A DNA stretch of 64,000 bases from Blasia pusilla. Lineage: Eukaryota; Marchantiophyta; Marchantiopsida; Blasiales. The position numbers and the translations under genes are program-made. The notes beneath the pieces were generated by a model. That model saw nothing but the letters and a program-made list of their open reading frames with translations. It was not told the origin of the DNA and searched no databases. Positions 48,481 through 61,333 of the stretch are shown here, piece after piece (position 1 is the stretch's first letter; every line of letters begins with the position of its first letter). The stretch spans positions 6,572,001-6,636,000 of the forward strand of contig CM114273.1 of NCBI GenBank assembly GCA_050084515.1. The letters are read 5' to 3'.

Positions 48481-51455
48481 TAAAAACAGCTGCTGCCTAG
48501 CTAGCTACGAAAGGCACGCAACCAAGAAAGGGCTGGCCTGGGCTGGCGCCTGGGGCACGATGGCTCGCCTCCGCTAGCCGAGAGAGCAAACCAGGGATGG
48601 CAGAGGAAACCCGCGCTGTGCCCTGCCCGTCCTCGTCCGGGCCAGGACTAGAGATGGCGATGGCGGGCAGCGGGCTGCGAGACAACGACGAATGGCACCA
48701 TTTATTATCCCGGTACATCCATTTTGGCGAACGAAAGCCATATCCGTTCGTTGGTCCGTAGACGCCTGCCTGTACCGTAGCAAGGCGGGGTCGGATGGGA
48801 AATGATTGCTCCACAACTCATGTTGTTACACATCCGCGGTCCAAGTATTCCACCACCTACTACCGTATTCATACGTCGTCGTACGAGGATGGATGAAATA
48901 CACATACAACGCGGAGAAGGTCTCACATGGCTGCCATGCCATCAGCAATTCCGCGTGAGTAACTGTAAACGTTCTGTGGCGCCCATAAATAACTGAATTA
49001 ATAATGTGATTATGGCCCATGCTAGCAAATTGTCGCGGTGATGCAGGCGGGCACCTGAAATCTTTCAGTTGTTTTCACAATCCGGGCAGCTCCAACTAAT
49101 ATATGTACCGGGGAGGATGGAACCTCTCTATTCTTCCTTTCCGGGTCCATTTCAGCGTCGCGCCAACACGAGTTAGCGCACTACCCATATGAATCTCTCG
49201 GCCATCGGAACCACGCTCCAAACCGTGCGGGCGGTGCTCGGTTCTGTCGGTATACCGGGGCTACCCACCCACACCTGTCTCCCGCGTCGCTCCGAGTCTT
49301 CCTCTCTTGCGCGCGCAAATTTATCGACCTGCCACGTGGGCCATGAACCTCCATCCCCCAGAGTATCCGCTAGCCCCCGCACCGCATGGCTGCGAGGATT
49401 CAGCCGAGTGGCCGAAGGAGAGTTCAGCGAAGATTAGCGCGGGGCTTGCCGGTCTCGCGAAGCTTGGAGGTCGCCACGAGACGCGGGAACAAGGAAATTG
49501 GTCGTGGTGGCGTATCGGTCTCTCGAGCACCGATATGATATATGCGTTGCACTGCCCGGCCAACCCTTGCTATGGTAGGACGCCACGTGGTATCTTCCTG
49601 TGCGATTTATGAAATGAAATGAAAAAATCAGTTCATCGTACATACCATCTCATATCCATGTGTTTTCGATTTACATTCTGTACCGTACCCTTCCTTATTA
49701 TCTCTCCATTTCAAAAAAAACCATGCATGCCATCTCATGCGTTCGGACATGGCATGTCATAGGATGGTCGGCCTATTGTATCAGGATATGCACACACATC
49801 ACATCTGTGCACATGTGCCAAATCCCGGCAGCCGCCCACGAAAGATATCTATCTGGGAACGCGATGTGGCCTTTTCGAAACGAAAATAGCGGTCTTATTC
49901 GTGGCCGGGCCTCTAAATTTGCCGGGAGAGTTAGCAGAGGCGGTCCAAAAAATCCTGAAAATTGTGGTCGATGTGGCAGTCGCGACGTTCCTACCGTTTT
50001 CGATGACTCGGATGAAAAAACAATCAAGAATAATAATAATTTTAAAAAAACTGAAAGAGTACATGAAGGCCACAACCGGGCCAAGAAACCAGGAAAAAGA
50101 AAAGGGTGCACACCCTACAACTTAGAAACGTTACGGCGACATAAATAGATGTAGAAGATGCTCGCGAGTTGCATCTCTCGATCCGATCGGTTTCGTTTGT
50201 GAGACGCTTCTCTAAGCGGTGTGGATGTCGCCGAAAGTGGAATCCCGCAATCCTCCAAGAGTACGCTGAGCCGAGCTGAGAAAATGGGGAGGTGGACGAA
50301 GACCGTGTTTCCCTCTTCTTGTCACACACGGCCATGTAGGTTTTGACTCGAAAAGATGACAAGGACAAAACCTTCATGATCCGCCCCATGCGGCGAACTG
50401 AGAGTCCGAGACCAAGTCCTGAGGATATAGTTTTGTCCGTATGGGATGCGCGAGAAAACTCATGATTTGCATTGGAGGGCGAGCGGCGAAGACGTACTGC
50501 AATCGAGACTCGTGAGTAGGGAATTACAAAGCCGGAGGAAGCAGCCCAACCGCGATTGTTCCATCTCAGCCTGAGCGTCTTAACCCTTCGTCGCTGCCGG
50601 AGTCCCTAACGAGTAGACTTCAGTCGGCCGTCTGTCAGCATCCAACGTTCCCCATTCGACTCTTTCTTTTGACAAGGTCCTCTAATTCCAGAACCAGAAT
50701 CAGCCCACTGACTGCAAGAGATCCTTTCCGCCTTCTTCATCGAAACTTCAGCGGACACTTATCGGGCTCTGGCCTCGTCGAGAACGCCTGACTCGTCGCA
50801 ATTCTACGCGGCGCGCAACACCGGAGCCCTAACAATAGAAAAAGGGTAGAGTAAGGGACATATAATCCAATCTACCTCCACGTAGTAGAGTGAGGAAGGC
50901 ATACTTCTTTGATTGTTGACCTCGGTGCCTGATCTGACCAAACTTCACTCCATAAACAACAGTAGTTACTTCTCCTACTATCGTCCCTTAACCGCAAGTA
51001 ACCAAAAGGTGGAGACCGAGGTGTGGCGACTTGATAAGCCTAATATAGTGAGTGCAAAGGGCCAAACACCACGGAAAGGTCGTCCGAAGCATGTTCGGCT
51101 GCAAGTCTGCTGCGCATCCAACAAAGAGTATTGTAAACTCTGTCTAGCGACCCCTTGGACCTTACACATGCTCGTCGTTTGTGCATTCCACAAAGTGTCC
51201 CTCAACAAAGTTCCATCCAAAAAGTTCACTTTGAGACCCTAGGCCCATCCGACACCAGACCTCATTGTCAAGCATTCATACTAAGGCAAGGATGTTGCCG
51301 TTTGGAGATTTTTCTTTCTACTTTTGATTAAACCATCATGACTAAACTGACTTCGATTAATTGTTAATCAAAACACATGCATACGGGAAAATAAAACCTT
51401 TATTTCCATATCCTCCAAACACCTATCTCCTTGTGTTTTGTTTTAACATTAAACC
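48481..51455. other. No gene recognised
   Basis: GC-richer than the repeat zones, with scattered short open stretches on both strands and no recognisable domains, RNA genes or element termini. Part may be upstream regulatory sequence of the kinase gene. Confidence 0.4.
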
Positions 51456-51465
51456 TTTCCTTTTC

Positions 51466-52109
51466 CTTTGCGAGCCACACGTTAAATAGGGTGGATGGCG
51501 GATGTGGTGACTTGGTCTTCAAAGTGGAATGTGGCGGAACGCGATTGGGACTTGAAACCGATGGCCCTCCGTGAGCATCTACAGAAGCAATCTCTCAACA
51601 TCATTTGGAGCAGTCCGGGCACCAAAATGGAGTTTTATCAACTTCATGTTAATCCTATGCTTGTATATTGTGAACAAGGATACCTACTTGTAGGGATCTC
51701 CACGTTCTTACGACATATTATCGCACGTCATAGAACTGGGTCACATAGGCTAGGAATTGAGGAAGGACGATGGTTTAAAATTGATCGAAGTGAACGGATT
51801 TGTAGGTTATGTGCCGGAGAAAATATTGAAGATGAAGAGCATGTGTTTGTTACATGTCCAAGGTATGAAGAAATTAGACTAGCTCATAAAATAGATGTGG
51901 AGAATTTCTATTCTTTACTACAGCTAGTGCCTTATGATTTAGGTTGTTATCTTAGAGACGTCATCATTCATCGCTCAACTGCTCTAGGCTGTAGCTAGGA
52001 GAAGGTCTTAAGGATCTTTTTCAGGGTCAGTGAATGAATGACTTGTAATGTGTTTTTCAACCTTTTGACCCTTTGGGTCCCACGGGCTTGATCTATTTAC
52101 CATTTACCA
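51466..52109 (+). mobile_element. 5'-truncated LINE insertion with 10-bp target-site duplication
   Basis: TTTCCTTTTC occurs immediately before (51456-51465) and after (52110-52119) the insert. The insert equals the 3' end of the LINE at 33310-33960. It carries the open C terminus (51495-51998) with the zinc-like CRLC ... EHVFVTC motif, the 3' UTR and a tail of two TTTACCA units. Truncated 5' ends plus flanking duplication are the hallmark of target-primed insertion. Confidence 0.95.
51495..51998 (+). pseudogene. LINE ORF2 C-terminal domain, open
   Basis: There are 167 codons without a stop up to TAG at 51996. CRLCAGENIEDEEHVFVTCP fits the C-x2-C-x(n)-H-x4-C zinc-binding domain found at the end of plant LINE reverse transcriptases. 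It is only the end of the protein, so it is not functional alone. The same region at 33340-33840 contains stops and Cys-to-Tyr and His-to-Tyr type losses. Confidence 0.85.
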
Positions 52110-52404
52110 TTTCCTTTTCATAGGAAAGGTTTCTAGGAATTTGGGGGAGGGGGGGCAAGCAGGGCACTAGGGAGATAGGCAATCAGACAATTACAAGTTT
52201 ATTTTGATGCCAAAGATAGGAGAAGTGGGTCGTCGGGCATTGGCATTAATTCAAAATAAAAAAAACCGGGGGGATAGGCATCAAAATTCATCCATCACTT
52301 TTTTAGGCAAATATAATAACTTTTTAAAATACCCTAGGAAGGATCCCAACATTTTAATTTTAAAATGCTAAAAATAAGGGGATTCTTGAGTGGGAAAGGG
52401 TAGT

Positions 52405-53436
52405 TATCGTGCGCCTACTCTCCTTGAACGTTAATCTTATTTGTTGCGGAAGCGTGCGTTCCTTAGGTCACGCTCTCAACGCTGATCTGCATCCAAACAC
52501 ATACTCTGGTTAGTCGGGTCTTTGATCAACCAACGGGCTAACTTTCCGAGTTCTCGTCTTGGTCTCTCATCAAGCTCAACCTTCCTAGTTTCGCGGTTTA
52601 CAACACGGGCAAGTCTCGAAAGACGTGGGACAGACTTTCTGGTCGATTCAGGAACCTGAAACGGCGTTTCGCGCCTGGCGGTTCCAACTTTCCGATGGAC
52701 ATCCAATGAGTTCCTCACCAAGACTCGCACAAAGTGAATCTCGGGTTGGAATCCAAGTGTGGTGTACAAAGTCCACTCCCTTGGATCAGATTTGGATTTC
52801 GAGTTCCAACGCCGAACTCTCGTTCCATCGCGTGCCTCTAAAACGCCGTTTGGCGCTTAAAGTGGGGATTCGTGTTCCGAGATATCTCGGAGAGACTCCT
52901 CCCTTACTAGTACTTCTGGGAATCGTCGGGGGCCCCCTATATTTAGGGAAAGACACACGGGCCTCTCCAATTGGCCCTACACCCGATTGCTCTCACAGCC
53001 GTTTTCAGCCAATCTCTCAGCCCGTACTTATGCGTTTGCTGAGATCTTTGGTGCATTTGAAGCGTCTCAAGATAAAATTTCCAACGCAATCTTACTTGTC
53101 CCAAACTCATCTTGGAGCTCAACGTTATGGTCCTAAACACAGTCAGATTCTCCCCAACGCTAGTCGTGTTCCGAATTGGTTCTCACCTCTTTGGCAACCA
53201 ACCTCCCAAGACTCAACTCATCTCAAGTCTCGACTCACGTTTGGTCTAGGTTTCCTGGTCGCGACCACTAACGCATGAAACGCACAACTCTGTTATGCGT
53301 TTCGTCTCTTCGGACTTTCCCAAGAGACTTTTCCAAACGCCTCTCCAAAGCGCAAACATCGCAGCGTGAGTCCACTTGAGTTCTGATGTTCCGCTTGGCG
53401 CCTATTTGGTGTTGTTTGGTTATGAGGGTTGCAACA
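52405..53436 (-). repeat. Solo LTR of the 1-kb family (F2) with perfect 5-bp duplication
   Basis: The reverse complement begins TGTTGCAACCCTCATAACC and ends GGCGCACGATA. GTAGT flanks both sides (52400-52404 and 53437-53441). It aligns over full length to F1 and F3. No internal retrotransposon sequence adjoins, so it is a solo LTR. Confidence 0.95.
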
Positions 53437-53441
53437 GTAGT

Positions 53442-54389
53442 GGACGTGGACTTCGTGTATTTATAATTATGTTGAGTTTATCGGATATATTGTAGATCGT
53501 TAGAGAGATATAAAGTCAAAGGGTTACTCTTCTTGCCATCTCACTCACTTATTCTAAATCTCAAGTTTTAATCCAGCATTCCCCATCTTTCATGGGGATA
53601 TTGAGTTAATTGATCACATTTTGGCCAACTAAAACTACATGCATCTTACTTCACAAGTTATGCTCGGGGAAAAAGTTTAAATGTCCAAAATACTTAGAAA
53701 ATTGAGACGACATAAAGTATTTTGAGAATATACCATTGATGGTGCCTTTTCATCAAAGGTTTAATTTTTGTGATAGGACACTTATATTGACTTGCATAAC
53801 AAATAAAAGAGCTCCCAAAATTGGCCACATGTTGATAAATATAAATCTATATTTGAGGATCTCATAAGTCATACTAGTAGGTGACATTTCTCAAACCTAT
53901 ATCCGCTAGTTGGTTGATTGCATTGGGTTAATCCATAAGCATGGTGGATTATGCCCAACCATATTCATGGTCATGAAGGCTACCATTTTAACCACGAGGA
54001 CTTGAGAGTTGTGGTTGGTTAAAGTTAACTACATTTTTATCCTTTGTTGGAAAGCATAGGAATTCCTCTAGGAAGTCGATTCTTTCCTTTTTTTGGAGTA
54101 GAACTTACTAAGATAATCCAAAAAATGGTTCTTATAGGCTTACAAGAAGTCATGGAAATCATCTCTTTCCAATTTTAAAATCTTCTCCTCCTTCTATGGG
54201 AATACCTCATGCAAAAAAAAATCTCTTAGCATTCAAAAAAGAATGAAGTTGTTATTTTATGGGATTGTGTGTTAGAGTTCACATGTTTAAGACACATGCA
54301 TTTATCCATTTATGTGATAAGAAAATTTATGATTACATATGTCCAATGAATACACATCGCTACATTATCAATATCTTTTTTCACATCCA
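53442..54389. other. No gene recognised, A/T-rich spacer between inverted 1-kb LTRs
   Basis: About 950 bases between F2 (minus) and F3 (plus). Only short open stretches and no motifs. Confidence 0.5.
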
Positions 54390-54394
54390 TACAA

Positions 54395-55409
54395 TGTTGC
54401 AGCCCTCATAACCAAACAAGCGCCAAACAGAACATCTGAATTCTAGCGGGCTCACGCTATGATGGTTTACGCGTTGGAGTGGTCTCATGGAAGAGACGCA
54501 AGAGAAATAAGTGATGAGAACCGAACAAAGTTGAGTGTTTTATATGTTTATGGTCACGAGTAGGAATCCTCGACCAAATGTGAACCAAGAATTGAGAGGA
54601 TTTGAATATAGGAAGGTTGGTTTCCAAAGAGGTGAGAACCAGGTTTGGGACGTGATTGGCGTTTGGGGTTTCTACTGTATTTTGGATCATGACATTTAGT
54701 TTCAAGTTGAGTTTGGTACAAGTAAGATGGCATTGGAAATCTCATACAAAACCAATTCCAATGCATTGAAGATCTCAACAAACGCTCGTGCGAAGGTTGA
54801 GATATTGACCGAAAATGACTATACGGGGAGTCAGATTTACGGCCAAAAAGAGGGGACTGATGTCTCTTCCCCAAAGGTAGGGAGAATGTGGGGTTCCTAG
54901 AATTACTAGTAAGGAGGAAGGTCCCCAAGATTGCTTGGGATTTGAACCCCACTTTGGGGCGCCACGGGGTGACTCGAGAGCACGGAATAGATCAGGAATT
55001 TTGGCGCTGGGTTTTGAAACCCAAACCAAGTCTAATAGAGTGAATTTTGGAGGTCCTTGTTGAATTCCAACCCGCGACTTGTCTTTTTGGGTATTGGTTT
55101 GGGGCATCATGCGAGGTCTATTAGACATTTGGGACCGCCAGGCGCACAAATTCCGTTTTAAGTGCTTGGACTAACCAGGAAGTTTGTCTCAAGTGTCGGA
55201 AGACTTGCATGTGTTAGGAAGCTAGGAACTAAGGAAGGTTGAGCTTGATGAGGTGTCGAGTTGAGACTTGGTGGGTTGGAAGGCCAATTGACCCAGACCA
55301 GACTAATGTGAATGTGTTTGGGTGCAGATCGGCGACGAAAGCGTGTCCTGCTAAACACAAAATTCTACAACACTAAAGATTGACGTTTGAGAGGATTAGG
55401 CGTACAACA
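54395..55409 (+). repeat. Solo LTR of the 1-kb family (F3)
   Basis: Begins TGTTGCAGCCCTCATAACC and ends AGGCGTACAACA. Flanks are TACAA (54390-54394) and TATAA (55410-55414), a duplication with one change. It is oriented opposite to F2. Confidence 0.9.
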
Positions 55410-55459
55410 TATAACAAGTATTATTGATCTTCCCAACATACATGAAGCTTTATGTACAA

Positions 55460-55495
55460 AAAATGATACACTTACACACGTAAGTGTATCATTTT
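55460..55495. repeat. Perfect 16-bp hairpin
   Basis: AAAATGATACACTTAC (55460-55475) and GTAAGTGTATCATTTT (55480-55495) pair without mismatch around ACAC. It lies in non-coding sequence just past the F3 LTR. Confidence 0.95.
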
Positions 55496-55499
55496 AAGG

Positions 55500-57839
55500 A
55501 AAACTGACTCGTTTGCAATAGACCAGTAACTAACCTCATTCAACCACTCAAGACAAATTATAACCAAATTAAATAGACCCCACTAACTTCTTACCCTTTG
55601 TTGGTTATTATGTCTCCTAATTGAAGGTAGCACCCATCATATCTAAACTTATATAATCCTCTACTCTATACACGTCGAGGATACACCAATTGTCCCATAC
55701 AAACTAAATCAAGGCAAGGAGTTAAGTGTGGCATATGCCACCTTCAATAATAACCTTTAAAAACCAACACGGTAGTTGCATCCCTCATAGATCCATACAA
55801 CATACACCTTAGCTTTAGAGATATGAGAGCTAAGCTTGGATTTAAATCTCCCATCCATGTTCATAAGATGATGTGATGCGTATTTGTGCATAGGATCCTT
55901 CCAAGCCATACCATCATATCATAGTTAGTTGATAGTTATAGTTCCACTACATAAGGATATTGGTAGATAACACCTTCAACACACATGTGACCCTCAAACA
56001 TGAGGACATTGGTAAATAACATCATGCACACATGAAAAATTGTGCACCTTGCAATAACATGTAGTGTCATTGGTGTTGTCTGCTCTAAGTCCACATAATA
56101 TCAAGGATGAGATTTCCTAATCCCAGGATGATAACTCCTCCACCAATGGTTTCATATCTAAATGTATTCCTATATGGAGAAGTAGCCAAATGCCATGTCC
56201 ATAACTTTGTGATGAAACTATGTCCTTCAAGAACAAACTTACACCCACACATTGAGTTCATCAACGCCTTTACCATATCATGTAGAATAATTATATGCAA
56301 ATCTAGCTCTCTTATAAAATAATAAGTGCAATGAAATGATGCCAAGAATGCCTACTAACTAAATAAATATCTTATATCTAACCATTTCCTCAAATATACT
56401 CATTGCAAGCCATACTTACATAACGTCACGAACAACTAAGGATATGGCGCTCACGCTGCCGAAGATGTTGGGAGTGAGTCATGACCATGATTCCAAGGGG
56501 GAAAGACCTTGGTGTGAACCACAAAAGTCCAAACCTAGACTTGCTAGTTTTGAGACTAAGAAGTGTAGTGGAACCAACTATGTTATTATGGTAGTTAAGG
56601 CAAATGCAAGCCTTAAGACTAAACTTAGGAAGGAAAGTGTGGCTACTCAAGTAGACAAGGATGAGGCAAGAAAGGTGCAAGACCCTTGAACCAAAATCTA
56701 AGTCAAGGAAGAGCAACATGAAAGACAAGAGTAGCCGAGATGAGGAGTAGCCATGAGAGAAGTCATAAAATGTAAAGGGCAGCAAGACAACCATATGACG
56801 CCAAATGGCTCGAGTTTAAATGGGCACCAACCATAAGATGCATGAAACACGAGTCCAAGATGAGAGATGCATTTGGGGAGTTAAGAGTCACAAAATCTAC
56901 AAGAAGACTCCTCCAAGCTCTCTTGGGGAATACCTAGTTAAACGTTGCTCCATGGGTTGTGAATCAAGATTGGGTTGTGAGCCAAAAGAAAGGGCCCGAG
57001 GTGGAAAATTGGAAATGTGGATCTCTAGGAGAATCCTAAAAGTAGATACAAGGAAGGAGGAAATCTCCCTCCCTACCCACTCAAGTCCATGAACAAGGGA
57101 CAAACCACGATGCGTGTTAGGCTGCGTTTTGAGTTTGAGCTAGGGCGTAGTTTGGGACAAACCTTGGGGAAATGATTGATGCGCTCCAATATAGGGGAGC
57201 AATTTGGGGAAATTGGTCAAGGCTTAAGGAAAAAAATTTCTAGGATGATGGTATGTATTTGGGGAGACTCGATCCATTTAGCAGTTGGTGAATTCTCGGC
57301 TACCCTTCAGAATGCGTGATCGGTTGAGTCTTTGAGACTTAACTTAAGACTTTTTCTTGCAAACCTTATGGTCAGGAGTGCTTTGAGATGAAGCAAGGAG
57401 GACTAGAGGTCAAACTCTAAAACACATAATCATGGAGATTGCTTGAGACTATAGTGGACAACCTATACCTTATAGAGCAAGAAAAAACTCAATAAGAGGA
57501 ATGTTGACAAGGAGTTATTGATCAAGGATCTCCCCTCTCCATACGTGTTAGAGATAAAAACATGTCATCTAATCAAGTACCATCTCAAGATATCTCTATA
57601 TCAATGTTCATTCATTTTAGATATTGAATATGCAATAGATTACAAAATCTTCATCCATCGCTTAGATATCAAGAGCTCGAGCAATAGCACATATATGAAG
57701 ATGTTCTTTCATCCTCGTATAACGAGGATACAATTAATTTGATTTCAAAAAAAATGAGTAGGGGAGTAACACATACATTCCTAAATTGAGTGTTAAGTTA
57801 GTATGGTGCATCAACACAAGTGTTAATGAACTAGGTAGT
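55500..57839. other. Mostly unassigned; possible copia RT scrap near 57500-57740
   Basis: A/T-rich sequence with short open stretches. Near 57518-57620 the phrase IKDLPSPYVLEIKTCHLIKY followed by ISLYQCSFI faintly resembles the copia RT segment (KDLG-x-SYVLGIKI ... LSQ-x-YI). I treat that as a weak possibility. Nothing else is recognised. Confidence 0.3.
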
Positions 57840-58790
57840 GAGTTTTGCAAGTATATTTTTTAAAAACTTTTTGCTTTATGGACGAGAGATTGATTTACCT
57901 ACGTCCATTCATAATGATGTTGGTGAGGAGTTGAATATTGATGACCTTGATTTGTAGATGTAGGCATTATATAGAGTCGTGCCCATGGTATTCAAAAACT
58001 TGGCTATTGCACAACATGGAGATACGTTGAGGTATTCATGTGATTATCTATGAGGAGTCTATCAATTAAAAAGATTGAAGATTTTATCATAAAAATGAAG
58101 TCTACTTATAAAAAATTGACATAAAAAATGTTGGATGTTACAACATGGTACACTATTTTGAGAGGGTGCAACCTTTTGTCATAAGATGTGCTTCTATTGG
58201 AGAGACATAATGGTATGGTTTGGAAGGATCATGTGTGCAAGTGAACACCATAATACCTTCCTAACACTAATGGGATAGTTGATCAAAGCTTATCAAAAGT
58301 ACATTCAAACTTGCATTGTATGTTATGTGAATTTTTTAGAGCTAGAACCTTCATGCTAGTTTGTGACGTGTGCTCAAGAGGATGGCATATGCGATGTTAG
58401 ATATAACCTCTCACTAGGATTCATAGGGGATGAAAAAAGGGTCCCAAATGGATATATGACATAGAATTATAGATCTCGACTTTCTCAAGTGTCACATCGA
58501 TTAGGATATCTCGATAGGTTTATAGTAGATTTCCCTCAAGGATACTGGAGGATACCCTCAAGAGGTCAAGGATGACATCCAAAGGCCACAATTAACCTAA
58601 GACAGAAGGTTTCCTCTTCGTTTCGGCTCATTTGGTGCTATATATAGAATATGGCTATTTCGGGTAAGGTATCGTTATGAATAAGGTTGACTTTATACTT
58701 TAGGAAGTGACCCTTGATACCTACAATAGGTCAATAGCCAAGGAGGTGACCTACGAGCATAAGTTACCATCGAGAGAGGCAACTCACATG
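57840..58790 (+). pseudogene. Gypsy remnant C1: integrase end, PHD finger and leader
   Basis: LLYGREIDLPTSIHNDVGEEL near 57865 matches LLYCREPDSPASIRRDVGEVL of copy A. HCMLC ... LVCDVCSRGWHMRC (about 58313-58400) is the PHD finger. From 58490 the gypsy leader is recognisable (GGTTTCCTCTTCGTTTCGGCTCATTT). The first terminal repeat is missing between PHD and leader. Heavily mutated. Confidence 0.8.
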
Positions 58791-59479
58791 CCATGACGCG
58801 TGGCTATCGCATCCTTTTTGCCATATTGGTTACCGCACCTTGCAACGCCATGCAAATTGAATCGTGTATTAGCTCCTGATGGTACTATAGCAGTCCACAC
58901 CTCCCTATCAACGAGTGCACTTTTCCACTCTCACATACGCCAATGTCACTGCATGTCGACTTGTAATGCCTTAATACGTTATGCGCACCGTAGGTCATGA
59001 TGCATCATGGATCAACCCGAATCCATTATCCTCACTTGACTAGATGAGGTGTTTGAACCACTGCCACATTTTAGACCGCTACCGTTGTACGGCTAAATTG
59101 CCCCATCAGAGTTAGCCCTCCCTCTGTTTGGCTATAGGCTACTCCTTTGGTCGTATTACCACTACAAGTATGGCTAGTGTAGGCCGCCCTACTAGTGATT
59201 AACGTCAACCGTGGCTACCTAAAGTAGGTTGCACTCAACCACATCCGATTTCTCTACCAATTTTGGCAAGTATGCATTCAATTGCTCTACCATGTTTGGT
59301 TGTCCTACCCTACGTGGACGATTACTAGGGCAGGGCTCATCCAACATTGTCTTCTGACTCCGTCCATCGTCGTTCCTTGCCATTAGAGCCTTTAGCAAAC
59401 CACCATTGCTTTAGGAATGGCTATCAAAACCTCAAATGCAACTTCCAAGCGTCGTCATCTAAGATCAAGCATCCATTTA
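58791..59479. other. No gene recognised
   Basis: About 690 bases between two gypsy remnants, with several short direct phrases around GCAT/CACC. It may be decayed gypsy 5' UTR or unrelated sequence. Confidence 0.35.
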
Positions 59480-60611
59480 TTCATTGACCGTTGTGCATTG
59501 ACCAACTACAAGTATTGTCCGACAATGACAAGTGTAAATTTTCTTGCTTCCTATACATATAAGGAGGCCAATCTTCGCATTGGGGTCGACCAACCAATAT
59601 GCCTGGATGTACTAGACACATTGGTTGGCGGAGCCCAACGTCGATTAGCAAGAGTGGGTGATGAAATTTTTCATAGGAGTGAATGTAGTACCATTATTAT
59701 TAAAGCCATCACGATGTCATATCTTGAGTCACGCGATGGGCCTAAGCTGCTTGACATGAATTATCAGCTTAGGAGTAGTTGAGCAACATCGGATGAGATT
59801 ATGACAAATCGCTATTGTTGCACTTGTGAGCCCCGTGCCTATCAAGATGGTTCAGGAAATGGTTGGGGGCAAGATCTGAGAAGATCGATACATCGTGGGT
59901 GATTGGGAGACACACCCTTGGACTTCTTGGGATGTTTTTTCAAGTACGTCGAGAGATGACACCCACAACATCAAGCGTGATACATGGTCCTACACACCGA
60001 GGAGATGAGAGTTCAAAGTTGGTTGTAGGGAATTTGTCAAGTTTTGTTGTTCAAGATGGGGTTGCACCATATATAGCAACCATTGATACCCTTGCAAAAA
60101 ATTCCTACAGAAGTCATGATGGAGACTTGCAAGCTAGATATAGGTCCTAAGTTGACAAGTGAAGATCAAACCTGGATACATCAATTCCTCATGAGTCATA
60201 TGAGTTGTTTTGCATTCAATATGAATGATTTGGGTACGCTGAAAGGTGTAGGGATCCGCATTGAGTTCTCTAGCGATACAACGATCTTCTGAAGACCCTA
60301 CAAGTACAGTGATACGGAGAGAGCTCTCATTTAGAGTAGGAGCCATGGCTTTCTTAGAGCAAGACTAGTGGAGATGTCGCATGGAGAGTATGCATGTGCC
60401 ATTATCATGCCTGCCAAGAAGGATGTGCATGGCAACTAGACAGATAGGCGGATGTGTGGAGACTACCAATATATCAATCATCAAACAAAGTATGATAGGT
60501 ATGCCATGCCCACTCATGAAGAAATCTTTGATGCTATAGGGCATGCAAAGATCTTCAATTCATTGGATCTCTAGGCTCGATACCATCAATTGCCTATAAG
60601 ATTGGAATACC
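59480..60611 (+). pseudogene. Gypsy remnant C2: methyltransferase C terminus, spacer and RT start
   Basis: ASYTYKEA (about 59540) matches ASYAYKEA of the methyltransferase in copy A. In the adjoining frame AEPNVD-stop-QEWVM matches LEPNADEREREM (motif IX), and SHAMGLSCLT-stop-IISLGVVEQ matches motif X. The spacer and RT fingers follow (KLTSEDQTWIHQFL, MPTHEEIF), ending at IRLE near 60611 where copy D begins. This independently confirms that the methyltransferase lies directly upstream of RT in the family. Confidence 0.82.
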
Positions 60612-61333
60612 ATATACCACACAACACCGATCTTCCCCAACATACGGATAGATCCACACATAAATGAAGCATACTCACGCATATACACCGGGACCCCACA
60701 ACAAAATCAAGAATAGTAAAAATGGCTCACATGGCCTAAAAGTCCACTCATGAATCTACATTGGCATATTGAACCACATCCTCCCTCTTCTATGAGGGAA
60801 TCCCGATGCTAGCACCCTAACTCATACACATCCACACACGTCTATGAACGAGAGGCGCTCCTAAGGCTCTACATTAAAAATATGTCTTGAGAAAGCCATC
60901 TCTCTCACTCTTATACCCTTGGGAAGAGCCAAAAGGCTCTAAACCCAAAAATAGCCCTACCAACGGTAACCTACGTACGTGCACAGGTTACCGGGTGACT
61001 ATTGACTCAATCAATGGATCATCTACTGGACTAAAAACAAAATAGTGGATCACCATAAACAACGTTCCTTGCACAAAAAACTTGTCGCCAACCTCATCCG
61101 ACATCTCAAGATGAAGTTACACCTAAACAACCCGTTGACTCTCTATGTCATCGACGCAATAGAACTCTACCTACGTCAAAATAAGATGTGACAATTGTTG
61201 TGCGCATACGCATGGTTAAACAACCCACATCGCTGGTCACATCTATATACCACACGACATCAATCTTCCCCAACATATGGGTAGATCCACACATACATGA
61301 AATATATTCATGCATATACACTAGGACCCCACA
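60612..61333 (-). repeat. 3' repeat module of gypsy copy D: 138 / 495 / 89 bp
   Basis: Both repeats begin TGTGGGGTCC and share GTGTGGATCTA and GTTGGGGAAGAT. The first ends GTATGCGCACAACA, homologous to the ends in copies A and B. The leader between contains a GGTAACCT/AGGTTACC hairpin. The second copy is cut at the junction with C2. The sequence is diverged from A/B yet has the same three-part layout. Confidence 0.78.

Noticed and set aside
52625-53278. 217-codon plus-strand open stretch
   Set aside because: It lies inside the solo LTR with GTAGT duplication; the frame is not maintained in the other LTR copies.
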